A stretch of 43,998 nucleotides of DNA from an uncultured Pirellulaceae bacterium (GCA_934278005.1 CAKQWG010000004.1:1-43998), one strand, 5' to 3'. Counted from the first letter of the stretch, positions 1-8,589 are shown. Translations and numbers: made by a program. Notes: generated by a model from the letters alone, not told the origin.

Positions 1-1
1 A

Positions 2-109
2 CGAATTTATCGGGACGATCAACCAGCGATGGATTCGTGGAGAGCGTGGATACGCGAAAAACTAGGCACGACGAACGATATAGTTCTCCCCGAACAGCTT
101 CGGGGGTAA
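2..109 (+). CDS. C-terminal tail of an unidentified gene entering from the left edge
   Basis: An open frame enters from the window edge and runs 35 codons to a TAA at 107-109. It has protein-like composition, with WRAWIREKL followed by VLPEQLRG at the end. I do not recognise the family. A perfect hairpin (88-94 pairing with 99-105, loop CAGC) overlaps the last codons, but no T-run follows, so it is not a convincing terminator. The piece may be the end of a real gene or chance reading in a decayed region. Only sequence left of the window can decide this. Confidence 0.25.
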   Translation, partial: RIYRDDQPAMDSWRAWIREKLGTTNDIVLPEQLRG

Positions 110-422
110 CCGCCAATTTAACCAATATCACCTGACTGAGTCAAACAATTTCTTGGATATCACTCGGGAATCCAAAAGGGATATTTGGCCCTGGCGAGGG
201 GGTGGTTGAAGCGAGACGCAGAGTTCAGTCGGCGAATGGCCGGTAAGGCCGTACGCTTCTGTCCTCGGATGACGGCGAGGCTGCAATGCTAGCAGTCGCA
301 GTTCGAAAGCCGTAGTCTGCTGGCGGCGAGCCTAATGGTGAGAGCGGACCATTCGTGGCCGGGACTCATTTTAAGCTCGTTATCTCCGCTTTGTGAGCCT
401 AAAGAGTAGGAGAACACAAAGC
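110..422. other. gene-poor stretch, no recognisable gene
   Basis: I see no convincing coding frame here on either strand; the short open frames lack ribosome sites and protein-like composition. I checked for the conserved cores of RNase P RNA, tmRNA and group II intron domain V and saw none. Together with the broken methyltransferase and the tRNA-like fragment to its right, the stretch looks like decayed DNA between the unseen left neighbour and hemE. Confidence 0.4.
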
Positions 423-726
423 ATGGCAAGACCGGACCCGGGCCGATGCAGGGGCAGTCCTGGTGGACCCCTGCGCCGGAGAAGGCTCAGCGGTCGCGCT
501 GCTGGCCGAAGAACTGGGCATCGGACCAGGGCCGAGACTGCTAGCGGGTCGTGCCACTGATGGCCGACGTCATCAGGCTGCGCTCCTGGCCGCACAAGCC
601 AACGTTACGCCATTCCTTCCTCTGACGCTGCAGGTGCGTGATGCCGACAGTAACATGCCACCACTGCCGCAGATTCGTGTTAGAACGTCTTTCTGGAACG
701 AATGTTGGGCAGGCTGTCCACACTAA
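423..726 (+). pseudogene. remnant of a class I SAM-dependent DNA/RNA methyltransferase
   Basis: An AGGAGA ribosome site sits 8 to 9 bases before ATG 423, which opens MARPDPGR and then runs into a frame rich in Arg and Gly. In the frame one base over (open from 403, passing 463), the text becomes protein-like: DAGAVLVDPCAGEGSAVALL, then AEELG. DPCAGEGSA is the motif I (SAM-binding) signature of the DUF6094-type and related adenine methyltransferases, in which it normally lies a few dozen residues after the start, behind a YPTP-type segment. Here that segment is missing and the frame is shifted. After about residue 40 the similarity fades and the frame stops at 724-726. The simplest reading is a gene that lost an N-terminal piece and its frame, then decayed. 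The exact family is uncertain. Confidence 0.4.
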
Positions 727-799
727 GGCCCAGGAAAACTGCATAGCGGGTATGACACCTGCAAGATTTTGCAAACGTATCGCCTGTTAAAAACAAAGC

Positions 800-826
800 C
801 AGGCCGACCGGACTCGAACCCGCGGC
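800..826 (-). other. 3' tRNA-like fragment (T arm plus acceptor strand)
   Basis: The minus strand reads GCCGCGGGTTCGAGTCCGG followed by TCGGCC, which is the shape of a tRNA T arm: GGGTTCGAGTCC with a seven-base TTCGAGT loop and a flanking stem with one mismatch. A strand complementary to the acceptor 3' side does not occur at the right distance upstream, where the end of hemE lies, so no complete tRNA can fold. Such 3' fragments are commonly left at the far end of elements integrated into tRNA genes. A chance match is possible because only about 27 bases are involved. Confidence 0.3.
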
Positions 827-857
827 ACTGGACCGAGCAGCCGCACTCGCACTAGCG

Positions 858-2807
858 CTAGCGCTGACTCATCTCGTGCACCATGTCGACCAGCGCTATG
901 GCATTATCGACCGGGGTCTGCGGCAAGATGCCGTGCCCTAGATTGAATATATGTCCAGCCCGCCCGCCAGCCCGCCGCAGGACATCGGCCGTCATCTCGC
1001 GCAGCGTCTCCGGCTCGGCCAACAGGCTGATCGGATCCAAATTGCCCTGCACGGCTCGGTCGTAGCCCACCTGCTCCCAGGCTGCATCCAGCGGAATGCG
1101 CCAGTCGATGCCCACCACGGTGCGACTATCGCCCCGCAGCAGCGGCAACAGGGCTGGATTTCCCGTGGCGAAATTGATGACCGGCACACCCGGTACGATG
1201 GAATCGATGATTTGCTTGACGTACGGCAGCACGTATCGCGTATAGTCCTGGACCGATAGGCAACCCGCCCACGAATCAAAAATCTGCACGCACTGCGCGC
1301 CAGCCGCAATCTGCGCGTTCAAATACCGCACAATGGTCCGCGACGTCTTGCTCATCAGTTCATGCCAAGCCCCGCTGTCGAGATACATCAAGCTCTTAGT
1401 ATGCAGATAGTTGCGGCTGCCACTCCCTTCGATCATGTAGCTGACGAGAGTAAACGGAGCCCCACTGAAGCCGATCACCGGAATGTCGGCGGCCATCTCT
1501 TGGCGAGTCAGACGCACCGTCTCCATCACAAAGTCTAATGACTCCATGGAATGCAGCTCATTTACTCGATCGACATCTTTGGCCTCGCGCAGCGGATTGT
1601 GAATAACTGGACCGTCCCCTTTGGCGAATTCCAAATCCAGGCCCATGGGCTCCAGGATGGGGAGCAGGTCGGAGAAGATGATGGCCGCATCGACGCCCAA
1701 TCGTTTGACCGCCGTGACCATGACTTCAGCGCACAGCGCCGAATCTTTGCACAGGCTCAGAAAATCGATTTTATCGCGGACCGCACGGTACTCAGCCATG
1801 TATCTGCCGGCTTGTCGCATCAACCATACAGGTGTGACGGAAGAAGCTTCGCCGCGACACGCGCGCATGAATGGGCTATCGTACCAAGCCGCCTGAGTGT
1901 CCAAGGGCAGCGGGCCGCCAACATCAATAATGCGCGCACGTGCGCTGCGTCCGACCAGTAGATGCTGCGCTCGCTGTGCGGTCTCCAAGACCAGATGGCC
2001 CATCTTGGGATGCTCCGGCTCCAAGTCGACCGGCAGATCGTTCTGACGCAACATTTCGCTGGTGACCGGTCCAATCGAGGCTACGATAACGCGCGTCAGC
2101 GCCGCCCGCAGGTCCTCTTCCAAGCCCAAGTCGGCACTCAGCCGCAGCAGGTTAGCCACTTGGTGCGCACTGGTCAGCAACAGAGCATCCCGCTCGCCAG
2201 CGATCAAGCCGCGGATGTTGGCTTCCAGCGGCGCGGTATCCTCTGGCAACTCCCAGTTATAGACGCGCAGCGGAATCACTTGTGCGCCACGCGCCTCAAG
2301 CCCTGCGATCAGACTGCTATTGGACTTGCCGTACTCCTGCAAACCGACCTTTTGATTGGTGATCGGTACCTGCTCATCGATGGCCGCCAATAGCTCTCGC
2401 CAAGTATTTGGTTCAGAGACTTTGACCGTCGCCGTAACTCCAACTTCGCGCAATGCAGCCGCCGACTTGGGTCCGCGGACGACAGTCGTGATATCGGACA
2501 GCGCATTAAGAAAACGCTGTTTGTCCACCGATCGCTCGATGGCAGCCAGCAAATGGCGAAAGCCAACGCCGGTTAAAAAAATGGCGATGTTGATTTCACC
2601 GGTGATCACGCGATAGGCAAAGTCGATCGCCTCACGATGCTCGGTCAGCGCAACTTCTCGCATCGATGGACTAACAAAGGGAGTTCCACCGTGCTTGGCG
2701 ATCAGCCGCTCCATATCACTCGCTCGGCGGCTCTCCAACGCTGCGATGCGCAAGCCCTTCAACGAAGGGGACGCGCCAGGTCCCACGGCGGCAGTTTGAT
2801 CCGTCAT
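858..2807 (-). CDS. hemE: HemD-HemE fusion: uroporphyrinogen-III synthase / uroporphyrinogen decarboxylase
   Basis: This 649-residue protein appears to join two consecutive steps of cytosolic heme synthesis. Residues about 15-290 resemble HemD: LKGLRIAALESRR, FLTGVGFRHLL, TSAHQVANLLRL and VIVASIGPVTSEMLR. HemD cyclises hydroxymethylbilane to uroporphyrinogen III. Residues about 305-649 are a full-length HemE, which decarboxylates that product to coproporphyrinogen III. Seen motifs are PVWLMRQAGRYMAEYR (substrate-binding signature), IIFSDLLPILEPMG with the catalytic Asp, GFSGAPFTLVSYMIEG and FNLGHGILPQTP with the conserved His. I chose ATG 2807 (MTDQTAAV); a GTG at 2867 would add 20 residues with no homology and run into repeat DNA. 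HemE usually has about 350 residues, so the extra length is explained by the HemD part. HemE is certain; HemD sequences diverge strongly, so that half is slightly less so. Confidence 0.87.
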   Translation of the reverse strand: MTDQTAAVGPGASPSLKGLRIAALESRRASDMERLIAKHGGTPFVSPSMREVALTEHREAIDFAYRVITGEINIAIFLTGVGFRHLLAAIERSVDKQRFLNALSDITTVVRGPKSAAALREVGVTATVKVSEPNTWRELLAAIDEQVPITNQKVGLQEYGKSNSSLIAGLEARGAQVIPLRVYNWELPEDTAPLEANIRGLIAGERDALLLTSAHQVANLLRLSADLGLEEDLRAALTRVIVASIGPVTSEMLRQNDLPVDLEPEHPKMGHLVLETAQRAQHLLVGRSARARIIDVGGPLPLDTQAAWYDSPFMRACRGEASSVTPVWLMRQAGRYMAEYRAVRDKIDFLSLCKDSALCAEVMVTAVKRLGVDAAIIFSDLLPILEPMGLDLEFAKGDGPVIHNPLREAKDVDRVNELHSMESLDFVMETVRLTRQEMAADIPVIGFSGAPFTLVSYMIEGSGSRNYLHTKSLMYLDSGAWHELMSKTSRTIVRYLNAQIAAGAQCVQIFDSWAGCLSVQDYTRYVLPYVKQIIDSIVPGVPVINFATGNPALLPLLRGDSRTVVGIDWRIPLDAAWEQVGYDRAVQGNLDPISLLAEPETLREMTADVLRRAGGRAGHIFNLGHGILPQTPVDNAIALVDMVHEMSQR

Positions 2808-2860
2808 AGTGAAATCGTCTTCTTTGGGTGAAAGTGCTTGAAAAAAAATGCTGGAGAGCG

Positions 2861-2921
2861 GAGCCACTCTATGTGGCTCGACGCTCCGCGTCGGTCAATG
2901 TGGCCCGACGCTCCGCGTCGG
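2861..2921. repeat. two palindromic REP-like repeat copies upstream of hemDE
   Basis: Two direct copies of TGTGGCYCGACGCTCCGCG plus TCGG lie at 2872-2894 and 2899-2921, differing only at the Y (T or C). Each folds as CGACGC-TCC-GCGTCG. A partial inverted copy, GAGCCAC at 2861-2867, faces GTGGCTC at 2873-2879. The same unit recurs at 18896-19058 and 19380-19470. Dispersed, short, palindromic and intergenic copies fit a REP-type element. The role is unknown; the hairpins lie just upstream of the hemDE start. Confidence 0.8.
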
Positions 2922-3301
2922 TACTCAAACAAAGCAAGCCAAATTATTTGAAGGATGCCCCACCGTCCCTACCGCCCTCACATCCATAGCGATCCCCCGT
3001 GCTCAGACTCGCTGCATCGCCTGCCAGGTCCACTGGTAGACCGCGAGCGCCGGCAAACCGAACGGTAAGCGGAACCAAACGGCGTCGCCGAGGCTCGTTC
3101 GCCAACCACGGCTATGGATGCTATAATTGGCCCAAGGTGCGAGGGTTGGACGGGCGAGCGAAACTTGCGTGCCATAATGAATTGTCCACGTTTTCCCAGT
3201 TTTACCTAGTCCCCGCTCGCAATGCTCAGTCCTCCTGGCCGAAGGAGCTGTTTTAACCACCCGTTTCTACCAGAAACTGTTTCTACTAGAAAAACTGCCG
3301 C
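2922..3301. other. intergenic region between hemDE and the 3302 gene
   Basis: This region of about 380 bases separates two divergent genes and should carry both promoters. I see no convincing gene in it; open frames on both strands overlap one another and have no ribosome sites or recognisable motifs. The only clear structure is the tandem palindrome at 3263-3293, immediately before the right-hand gene. Confidence 0.5.
3263..3293 (+). promoter_or_regulatory. tandem palindromic operator-like sites
   Basis: GTTTCTACCAGAAAC (3263-3277) is followed by GTTTCTACTAGAAAA (3279-3293), a direct repeat with a 16-base period in which each unit is itself a TTTCT-N3-AGAAA palindrome. The pair ends 8 bases before ATG 3302 and stands out as AT-rich in a GC-rich setting. 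It looks like a double site for a dimeric regulator of the downstream gene. The regulator is unknown, and because no Shine-Dalgarno is seen, the repeat may lie over the transcription start or in a short leader. Confidence 0.45.
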
Positions 3302-4510
3302 ATGAATTCTGCTCAAACCGCCTCCGACACGACCCCTTCCTCAAAGGCTGCGCAGTCCATCTACACACAGCTAGAACAAGCCGTCACAGCTGGACAGCCA
3401 GAGCTGGGGATTGAGCAGTTGATTGCCTACCTGCGCCAGCAGGGCCAGTACCACGAGCTGTTTGAAGCCCTCAAGATGCAAATGCGGATGCGGATTGGGC
3501 TGCCAGCCGCGCAGGCCGACCGGCAGGAGAAATTTGACGAGGCCACCGAACTGCAGCTCGAACGGGGCTTGCTCGATGCCTGTCGCGTCGTCGGCGAGCT
3601 ATTCATGCAGCGGGGGAAGATTCGCGAGGGGTGGATGTACTTGCGCCCCGTGGGAGATCGCGAAGTGGCCGCGGCGGCTCTGGCAAGCGTCGAGCCGACG
3701 GATGCAAACATCGACGAACTGCTCGAAGTACTACTGCACGAAGGGGTGGACGTCGCTCGCGGTTATCGCTTAGTTCTAGAGCGATTGGGAACCTGCAACA
3801 GCATCACCATGTTCGAATCGTCGCTAGCCGCCCGCCCGCGTGCCGATCAGCAAGTCGCCGCACAATTGCTGGTCGCACACGTGCATAGCGAACTGCTGGA
3901 AAACGTGCGCCGAGACATCGCCAAACGCGAGGGGAGCCCACCGCCTGAGAACAGCCTTGATGAATTACTTCGATCGCGTAGCGACTTGCTCCGCGATGGG
4001 GCCTACCACCTAGATACCAGCCACATTGGCTCGACCGTCCGCTTCGCTCGCGTGCTCGACGATCCCCAGCATCTTCGCCTGGCTCTCGATTTAGCATACT
4101 ACGGCCGCCGCTTGCATCCTCAGTATCAGTATCCCGGCGAAGAACCGTTCCTCGACCTCTATCCAGCCTCTGTGGCTTTCTTTCAAGCCCTGGTTGGCGA
4201 GCAGGTCGACGCGGGAATTCGATATTTTACGCACAAAGCCGACTCGGTCGATCAACAACAGTTTGGCACGGTAGCCGTGGAGGTCCTGATCGACTTGCTG
4301 TCGCGCTGCGGACGGCACGCCGAAGCCATGCAAGTCTACGCGCGGCGCATCCCGGTGGGTGCAAGAATCATCGGCATCGCCCCGTCGCTGCTGCAGCTCA
4401 GCCAGCGTTTGGGCCAGTTCGCACCGATGCTCGAGATCTGCCAGCAGCGCAATGATCTACTCGGCTACGCGGCCGCCATCCTGCAGCCACCGACCAACAG
4501 GCCCTCTTAA
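3302..4510 (+). CDS. conserved-looking helical (TPR-like) protein of unknown function
   Basis: This predicted soluble protein of 402 residues has no signal peptide or membrane segment. It is almost entirely helical with repeated pairs of amphipathic helices, for example IEQLIAYLRQQGQYHELFEA near residue 40 and VEVLIDLLSRCGRHAEAMQV near residue 345, as in tetratricopeptide-type solenoids. No catalytic motif is visible. I do not recognise a named family; a scaffold or protein-interaction role is the most that can be inferred. The ATG at 3302 is taken because the helical pattern starts soon after it, although no clear ribosome site precedes it. A tandem palindrome at 3263-3293 suggests specific regulation. 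It stands alone, divergent from hemDE and convergent with the 4749 gene. Confidence 0.75.
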   Translation: MNSAQTASDTTPSSKAAQSIYTQLEQAVTAGQPELGIEQLIAYLRQQGQYHELFEALKMQMRMRIGLPAAQADRQEKFDEATELQLERGLLDACRVVGELFMQRGKIREGWMYLRPVGDREVAAAALASVEPTDANIDELLEVLLHEGVDVARGYRLVLERLGTCNSITMFESSLAARPRADQQVAAQLLVAHVHSELLENVRRDIAKREGSPPPENSLDELLRSRSDLLRDGAYHLDTSHIGSTVRFARVLDDPQHLRLALDLAYYGRRLHPQYQYPGEEPFLDLYPASVAFFQALVGEQVDAGIRYFTHKADSVDQQQFGTVAVEVLIDLLSRCGRHAEAMQVYARRIPVGARIIGIAPSLLQLSQRLGQFAPMLEICQQRNDLLGYAAAILQPPTNRPS

Positions 4511-4748
4511 CGTCTCTGCGCCTTTGCAACGTTCCCTTAGACAGCGGCTCATGCTCGTCGCCACCGGGAGGCGGTTGGACAGTTCATGATTGTGGCCGCG
4601 CAGCTCTCCGTGGCTTTGTGCCTCTGCGAGAACCAAAAAGGACCTGAGCCCGAAACCACCAGCTCGTGTCTCGATCTCTATCTCAAAATATATCAGTCCA
4701 GCGCCGTGAACGCTAACATCGCAACCGGATTCAGCAGGAGGCCGGCCG

Positions 4749-5321
4749 TCAGTGGGCGATAGATAGCTTGAAAGCCCACTGCTGCGTGGCTGTCGCTGTG
4801 GTGATTTGGGCAGGCCGAATGCTCAGTCGATCAGCGTCCAGTTCGGCAATGGAAGCCGCGCCGGCGGCCTCTACTCGCAGCGGCCGCTCCGCCTGCAGAC
4901 AGTGCGCGACACCTTGCTCGTCACCGCTCCACTTGCCGCGCAAACTGTAGTTGCTGAGCAGTGCTTCGGGAGCGATCGAAGCTCGACAAGCCAATTCGAC
5001 GATCCAGCATCGCAAGTCGGGTACCAGAGTGAAGCTGGCCGACCAGTGGCCGCGGCCGGCCATACCCACGCCAAACACCACTTCGCGACCATCGGCAAAC
5101 GACTGGCGATGGATTTGCTGCAGTGGCGGGCTGACCGGCCAAGTCACGTCGCTGTCGGATTCGATCGACTGCAAGCCGACTTGCAAGTCCGCCTGCTCAA
5201 CACCAGCAGTCGGGAAACGCCAAGTGTGCTGATAGCGGTCACCGACCCAGTCAAAAGCTAGATCTCCCAGTTCGCCACCGGCCAACACCAGCGGTTCTCC
5301 GCCGCGCTGAGGTTTGGTCAT
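4749..5321 (-). CDS. hypothetical protein, beta-rich
   Basis: The protein has 190 residues starting at ATG 5321 (MTKPQRGGEPLVLAGG). Longer readings to 5492 would run through the gap terminator hairpin and are rejected. It contains alternating strand-like segments (DLQVGLQSIESD, WSASFTLVPDLRCWIVELAC) and no membrane segment, signal peptide or metal or catalytic motif that I can identify. The repeated mention of Trp and acidic turns resembles a single beta-sandwich fold, but this is only an impression. It lies downstream of gap on the same strand, separated by about 210 bases and the gap terminator, so it is probably transcribed independently. Confidence 0.6.
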   Translation of the reverse strand: MTKPQRGGEPLVLAGGELGDLAFDWVGDRYQHTWRFPTAGVEQADLQVGLQSIESDSDVTWPVSPPLQQIHRQSFADGREVVFGVGMAGRGHWSASFTLVPDLRCWIVELACRASIAPEALLSNYSLRGKWSGDEQGVAHCLQAERPLRVEAAGAASIAELDADRLSIRPAQITTATATQQWAFKLSIAH

Positions 5322-5426
5322 GTGCGTATTCCTTGGTCGTTCGGGCAGTGGCGGTGGCAAAAACCGCCGAGGCGGCCAGCCATGGATACAGGTCGGCATT
5401 GTAGACGAAATGCCGGCGCCGCGTAT

Positions 5427-5462
5427 AAAAAAACCCGGCGATGCACGCGACACGGCCGGGTT
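5427..5462 (-). terminator. intrinsic terminator of gap
   Basis: On the minus strand AACCCGGC (5462-5455) pairs perfectly with GCCGGGTT (5439-5432) around a 15-base loop, followed by a run of seven T (5433-5427). It lies about 70 bases past the gap stop codon, the expected position and orientation. Confidence 0.85.
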
Positions 5463-5530
5463 ATTGAAGCTCTCACGCAGCAGTGCCGCCATCTACACAG
5501 AGAGCGGCAGGTGCGTTTATGCGACGTCTA

Positions 5531-6559
5531 CTAAAGGAACTTGGCCAATAGCGCGCACAGGTCTGCGGTGCGGCAGCTATAGCCCCACTCGTTGTCATAC
5601 CAACTAACTACCTTGGCCAGTTTGCCGCTGCCGCCTAGCACCTGAGTGAACGGGGCGGCGAAGATCGAGCTGTGGGAATCGCCGATGATGTCTGAGCTGA
5701 CAATCGGGTCCTCTGTGTAACACAGAATGCCCTTCAATGGTCCTTCCGCAGCTTTCTTCATGGCTGCGTTGATCGACTCGGCAGTAGCTTCCTTGCCTAG
5801 GTTGACCGTCAAATCGACGACGCTTCCAGTGGCTACCGGAACACGCATGGCGATACCCGTCAGCTTGCCTTTGAGTGCAGGAATGGCCAGGGCGACGGCC
5901 GAAGCTGCACCGGTGGAAGTTGGGATGATGTTCTGTGCCGCACAGCGGGCGCGGTAGGGATCTGCGTGCGGTTGATCCTGCACATTCTGGTCGTTGGTAT
6001 AAGCGTGAACTGTAGTCATCAGTCCCGACTCAATGCCGAACGTATCGTTGAGCACCTTAGCTACCGGTGCCAAGCAGTTGGTGGTGCAACTGGCGTTGGA
6101 AACGCACTTCATGTCCTTGGTCAATTTGTCATCGTTGACACCGAGAACGCAAGTCAAATCGGCACCGTCTTTGGCTGGAGCGCTCAAGACGACCTTCTTA
6201 GCTCCAGCGGTCAAGTGAGTATCGTAACCGGCCTTGGTGTCGGTAGCTCGGCCAGTGAAAATTCCAGTGCTCTCGATCACGATATCGACATTGAGATCTT
6301 TCCAAGGCAGCTTGTGTGGATCGCGTTCCGACAAGCACAGAATCTTTTCGCCATTGACCACCAAGTGGGTATCAGTGGAACTGACGTCGCCCGGGTATCG
6401 ACCGTGAACGGTGTCATATTTGAGCAGCGTGGCCAGCATTTGGTTGTTGGTCAGGTCGTTTACCGCGACTACTTCAAATTCGTCCTTTCGCTGCATGAGG
6501 TTGCGAAAGGTCAGTCGACCGATGCGACCAAAACCGTTAATTGCAATGCGAATTGCCAT
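5531..6559 (-). CDS. gap: type I glyceraldehyde-3-phosphate dehydrogenase
   Basis: This enzyme oxidises and phosphorylates glyceraldehyde-3-phosphate to 1,3-bisphosphoglycerate with NAD in glycolysis, or the reverse in gluconeogenesis. The 342 residues match the normal family length of about 335. Seen are the Rossmann start [15 protein letters not shown], Asp35 in AVNDLTNN (typical of NAD preference), the active site [12 protein letters not shown] with Cys158, and the C-terminal [12 protein letters not shown]. The ATG at 6559 is chosen because an AGGAG lies about 8 bases before it and the glycine-rich fold starts at once; an upstream start at 6613 would add 18 unrelated residues. A good promoter (6670-6698) and a terminator (5427-5462) bracket it as a single-gene transcript. 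Confidence 0.97.
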   Translation of the reverse strand: MAIRIAINGFGRIGRLTFRNLMQRKDEFEVVAVNDLTNNQMLATLLKYDTVHGRYPGDVSSTDTHLVVNGEKILCLSERDPHKLPWKDLNVDIVIESTGIFTGRATDTKAGYDTHLTAGAKKVVLSAPAKDGADLTCVLGVNDDKLTKDMKCVSNASCTTNCLAPVAKVLNDTFGIESGLMTTVHAYTNDQNVQDQPHADPYRARCAAQNIIPTSTGAASAVALAIPALKGKLTGIAMRVPVATGSVVDLTVNLGKEATAESINAAMKKAAEGPLKGILCYTEDPIVSSDIIGDSHSSIFAAPFTQVLGGSGKLAKVVSWYDNEWGYSCRTADLCALLAKFL

Positions 6560-6669
6560 AATTGTGCTCCTGAAGATAAACGACCGCGGACAGATTCCGG
6601 CAACAGCCGGCATTCGACTGGCCTGAGTTCAAAGGAACACGGTCAGTACAGAATTTGGTTTGGCGCGAA

Positions 6670-6698
6670 ATTATACTAGTCGTTTCGCATTGCAGCAA
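6670..6698 (-). promoter_or_regulatory. sigma-70-type promoter of gap
   Basis: The minus strand has TTGCTG (6698-6693), a 17-base spacer and a perfect TATAAT (6675-6670). Transcription would start near 6663, giving a leader of about 100 bases before ATG 6559. The -35 box matches the consensus at three of six positions, but the spacer and -10 are ideal. Confidence 0.5.
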
Positions 6699-6848
6699 CG
6701 ACCGACGCGCCGCAGGCTCTGGTCAGCTATCGGGGCCCGGCCTAAGATGGAGCACAAGTCTCCACTGAAGGCCTACTGCGGAGGCCAGAGCTGCTTTAAT
6801 CGCCCTGAGGTATTTCGTCCTCCACTGACTTACACACAGGTTTCCATC

Positions 6849-7754
6849 ATGTCGCTAACTCTGCGCACGTCACACTCTCTGCGACTGCTATTGCTCGCAA
6901 CCATCGGCGGGCTGCTGTGCGCGGCCGGCTCTTCGCCAATTGCCGCCGCACAACCCACAACGCTGCGAGTCATGAGCTACAACATCCGCTATGGCACCGC
7001 CCAGGACGGCGAAAATCACTGGGACAAGCGCAAGCAAAACTTAGTCACCACCATCGCCGATTTTGATCCCGATCTGCTGGGCACCCAGGAAACGCTCAAG
7101 TTCCAAGCTGACTTCATTGGCCAACATCTCAACGGATACACCTACTTCGGTCGGTCGCGAATGAAAACTCCCAACGAACATTGTGGGATTTTCTACAGAT
7201 CCGATCGCTTCACTTGGCTGGCTGGTGGGCATTTCTGGTTGAGTCAAACGCCAGAGATCCCCGAATCCATAAGCTGGGATTCGTCGCTGCCGAGAATGGT
7301 TAGCTGGGTGCTGCTCAGCGATAACCAGCAGGAGTCTGCGCCACCGATTCTATTTGTGAACACGCATTTTGACCATCGCGGCAGCCAAGCTCGCAAGCAT
7401 TCGGCCGAACTCATCCGCCAGCGCATCGACGCCCTACGAGGCCTTGCGGACAACGCGCAAGTCATCGTCACTGGAGACTTCAATACGGCGGCCGACAGCG
7501 CCCCCTATCAAGCCCTGTTGCGAGGCAACGAGCATTTGGTAGACACCTATCGCGTCGCACATCCCGAGCCCTCTCAGCAGGAAGGGACCTTTGGCGGCTT
7601 TCGCGGTGAAACAGGAGGCGCACGCATCGACTGGCTGTTGGCTAGCCCCGAGCTAAAAGTGCTCTCAGCCGAAATCGACCGCCGTCAGTTTGATGGACGC
7701 GACCCTTCAGACCATTTTCCGGTGACTGCCGTGCTCGAGCGAGCCAATCCGTGA
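6849..7754 (+). CDS. exported endonuclease/exonuclease/phosphatase-family hydrolase
   Basis: This protein of 301 residues from ATG 6849 opens with a signal peptide (SLRLLLLATIGGLLCAAGSS, then AAAQ). The mature part carries the metal-dependent phosphoesterase motifs in order: RVMSYNIRYG, LLGTQETLKFQ with the metal-binding Glu, VNTHFDHRG, GDFNTAAD, and SDHFPVTAVL with the catalytic Asp-His. Members cleave phosphodiesters or phosphomonoesters in nucleic acids, inositol phosphates or sphingolipids; the exported single-domain types in planctomycetes are not assigned a substrate. The start is chosen at the signal peptide, since an open extension to 6660 has no matching content. Its stop overlaps the start of the downstream methyltransferase (GTGA), so the two are likely cotranscribed. 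Confidence 0.88.
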   Translation: MSLTLRTSHSLRLLLLATIGGLLCAAGSSPIAAAQPTTLRVMSYNIRYGTAQDGENHWDKRKQNLVTTIADFDPDLLGTQETLKFQADFIGQHLNGYTYFGRSRMKTPNEHCGIFYRSDRFTWLAGGHFWLSQTPEIPESISWDSSLPRMVSWVLLSDNQQESAPPILFVNTHFDHRGSQARKHSAELIRQRIDALRGLADNAQVIVTGDFNTAADSAPYQALLRGNEHLVDTYRVAHPEPSQQEGTFGGFRGETGGARIDWLLASPELKVLSAEIDRRQFDGRDPSDHFPVTAVLERANP

Positions 7755-8566
7755 GCGGCAAACCGCTGCCCAGTTGGCAGCTACCGACTGGCGTTAGCCG
7801 CGCCACCTGGGACTACCTGCAGTCGGAACATATCGCCGGCGAATACGACGAGTATTTTGCAGATAGCGCTTTGATGCGGCTGGACATGCAGATCCTGCGT
7901 CAGCGATTGCCAGTGGTGACCGCCGACCAACCGTGCGTGATTGCCGATCTAGGGTGTGGTACCGGTCGAGTCGCCCGCGAGCTGCTGCCGCTGGGCTATC
8001 ACATGCTCAACGTTGACCTCAGCCCAGCTATGCTGCGTGAGGTAGAGGCCAAAACGCCCCCCGAATACCGTCAGCATAGTCGCTGCCTGTCAGCCAACTT
8101 AGTCGAGATCGACCAGGTGCTCGAGCCTGCCAGTCTGGACTGGGCAGTCTGCCTGTTCAGCAGCCTAGGAATGATACGTGGACGCCCGCATCGCCGACGT
8201 TTTTTACGTGGTGTGCAGCAGGCCCTAAAGCCAGGCGGTACGTTCTTTGTCCACGTGCATAATCGCTACCGCAGCCTGCTAGATCCAGGCGGTCCCGCAT
8301 GGTTGGCGCGGTCTTGGCTGAATAGTCGCTGGGATCGCCACAGCGAATTTGGCGATCGCATCTACAGCTATCGTCGCTTGCCCAAGATGTTCCTGCACAT
8401 CTATAGCCAACGAGAGTTGCGACAAGACCTGCGCCATGCAGGCCTGCGCAATATTAGCGTGCAGTCCATCGATGCGACGGGTTCCAAAGTATTACCAGGC
8501 TCCAGGCTAGGGCATCCACTTCGCGCCGGCGGATTCTTCGCCTTTGCCAATCGCGGTCTGGTTTAG
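7751..8566 (+). CDS. class I SAM-dependent methyltransferase
   Basis: The protein has 271 residues, starting at a GTG whose last bases form the TGA of the gene before it. The SAM-binding motif I is clear near residue 58, VIADLGCGTGRVARELL, followed by the acidic strand end LNVDLSPAMLREVE. Further blocks LDWAVCLFSSLGMIRGR and LKPGGTFFVHVHNRY match motifs II and III of the UbiE/BioC-type fold. There is no membrane segment or signal. The acceptor substrate cannot be told from the sequence. The C-terminal third is rich in Arg, and a nucleic acid or charged small molecule is possible but unsupported. The overlap with an exported phosphoesterase gene is translational and need not mean a shared pathway. 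Confidence 0.85.
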   Translation: MSGKPLPSWQLPTGVSRATWDYLQSEHIAGEYDEYFADSALMRLDMQILRQRLPVVTADQPCVIADLGCGTGRVARELLPLGYHMLNVDLSPAMLREVEAKTPPEYRQHSRCLSANLVEIDQVLEPASLDWAVCLFSSLGMIRGRPHRRRFLRGVQQALKPGGTFFVHVHNRYRSLLDPGGPAWLARSWLNSRWDRHSEFGDRIYSYRRLPKMFLHIYSQRELRQDLRHAGLRNISVQSIDATGSKVLPGSRLGHPLRAGGFFAFANRGLV

Positions 8567-8589
8567 TCAACTTATGTCCAGCTTTTTGG

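Noticed and set aside
88..105. Perfect hairpin CCCCGAA-CAGC-TTCGGGG as terminator
   Set aside because: It lies over the last codons of an open frame and is followed by TAACCGCC without a T-run.
800..880. Complete tRNA on the minus strand
   Set aside because: No sequence complementary to the acceptor 3' strand and no D or anticodon arm is found at the needed distance; the place is occupied by the end of hemE.
951..2616. Several plus-strand open frames opposite hemDE
   Set aside because: They are the complement of a well-conserved gene in a GC-rich genome and show no motifs or ribosome sites.
5322..5492. N-terminal extension of the 4749 gene
   Set aside because: It would run through the gap terminator hairpin and encodes Pro/Arg-rich filler; ATG 5321 is the natural start.
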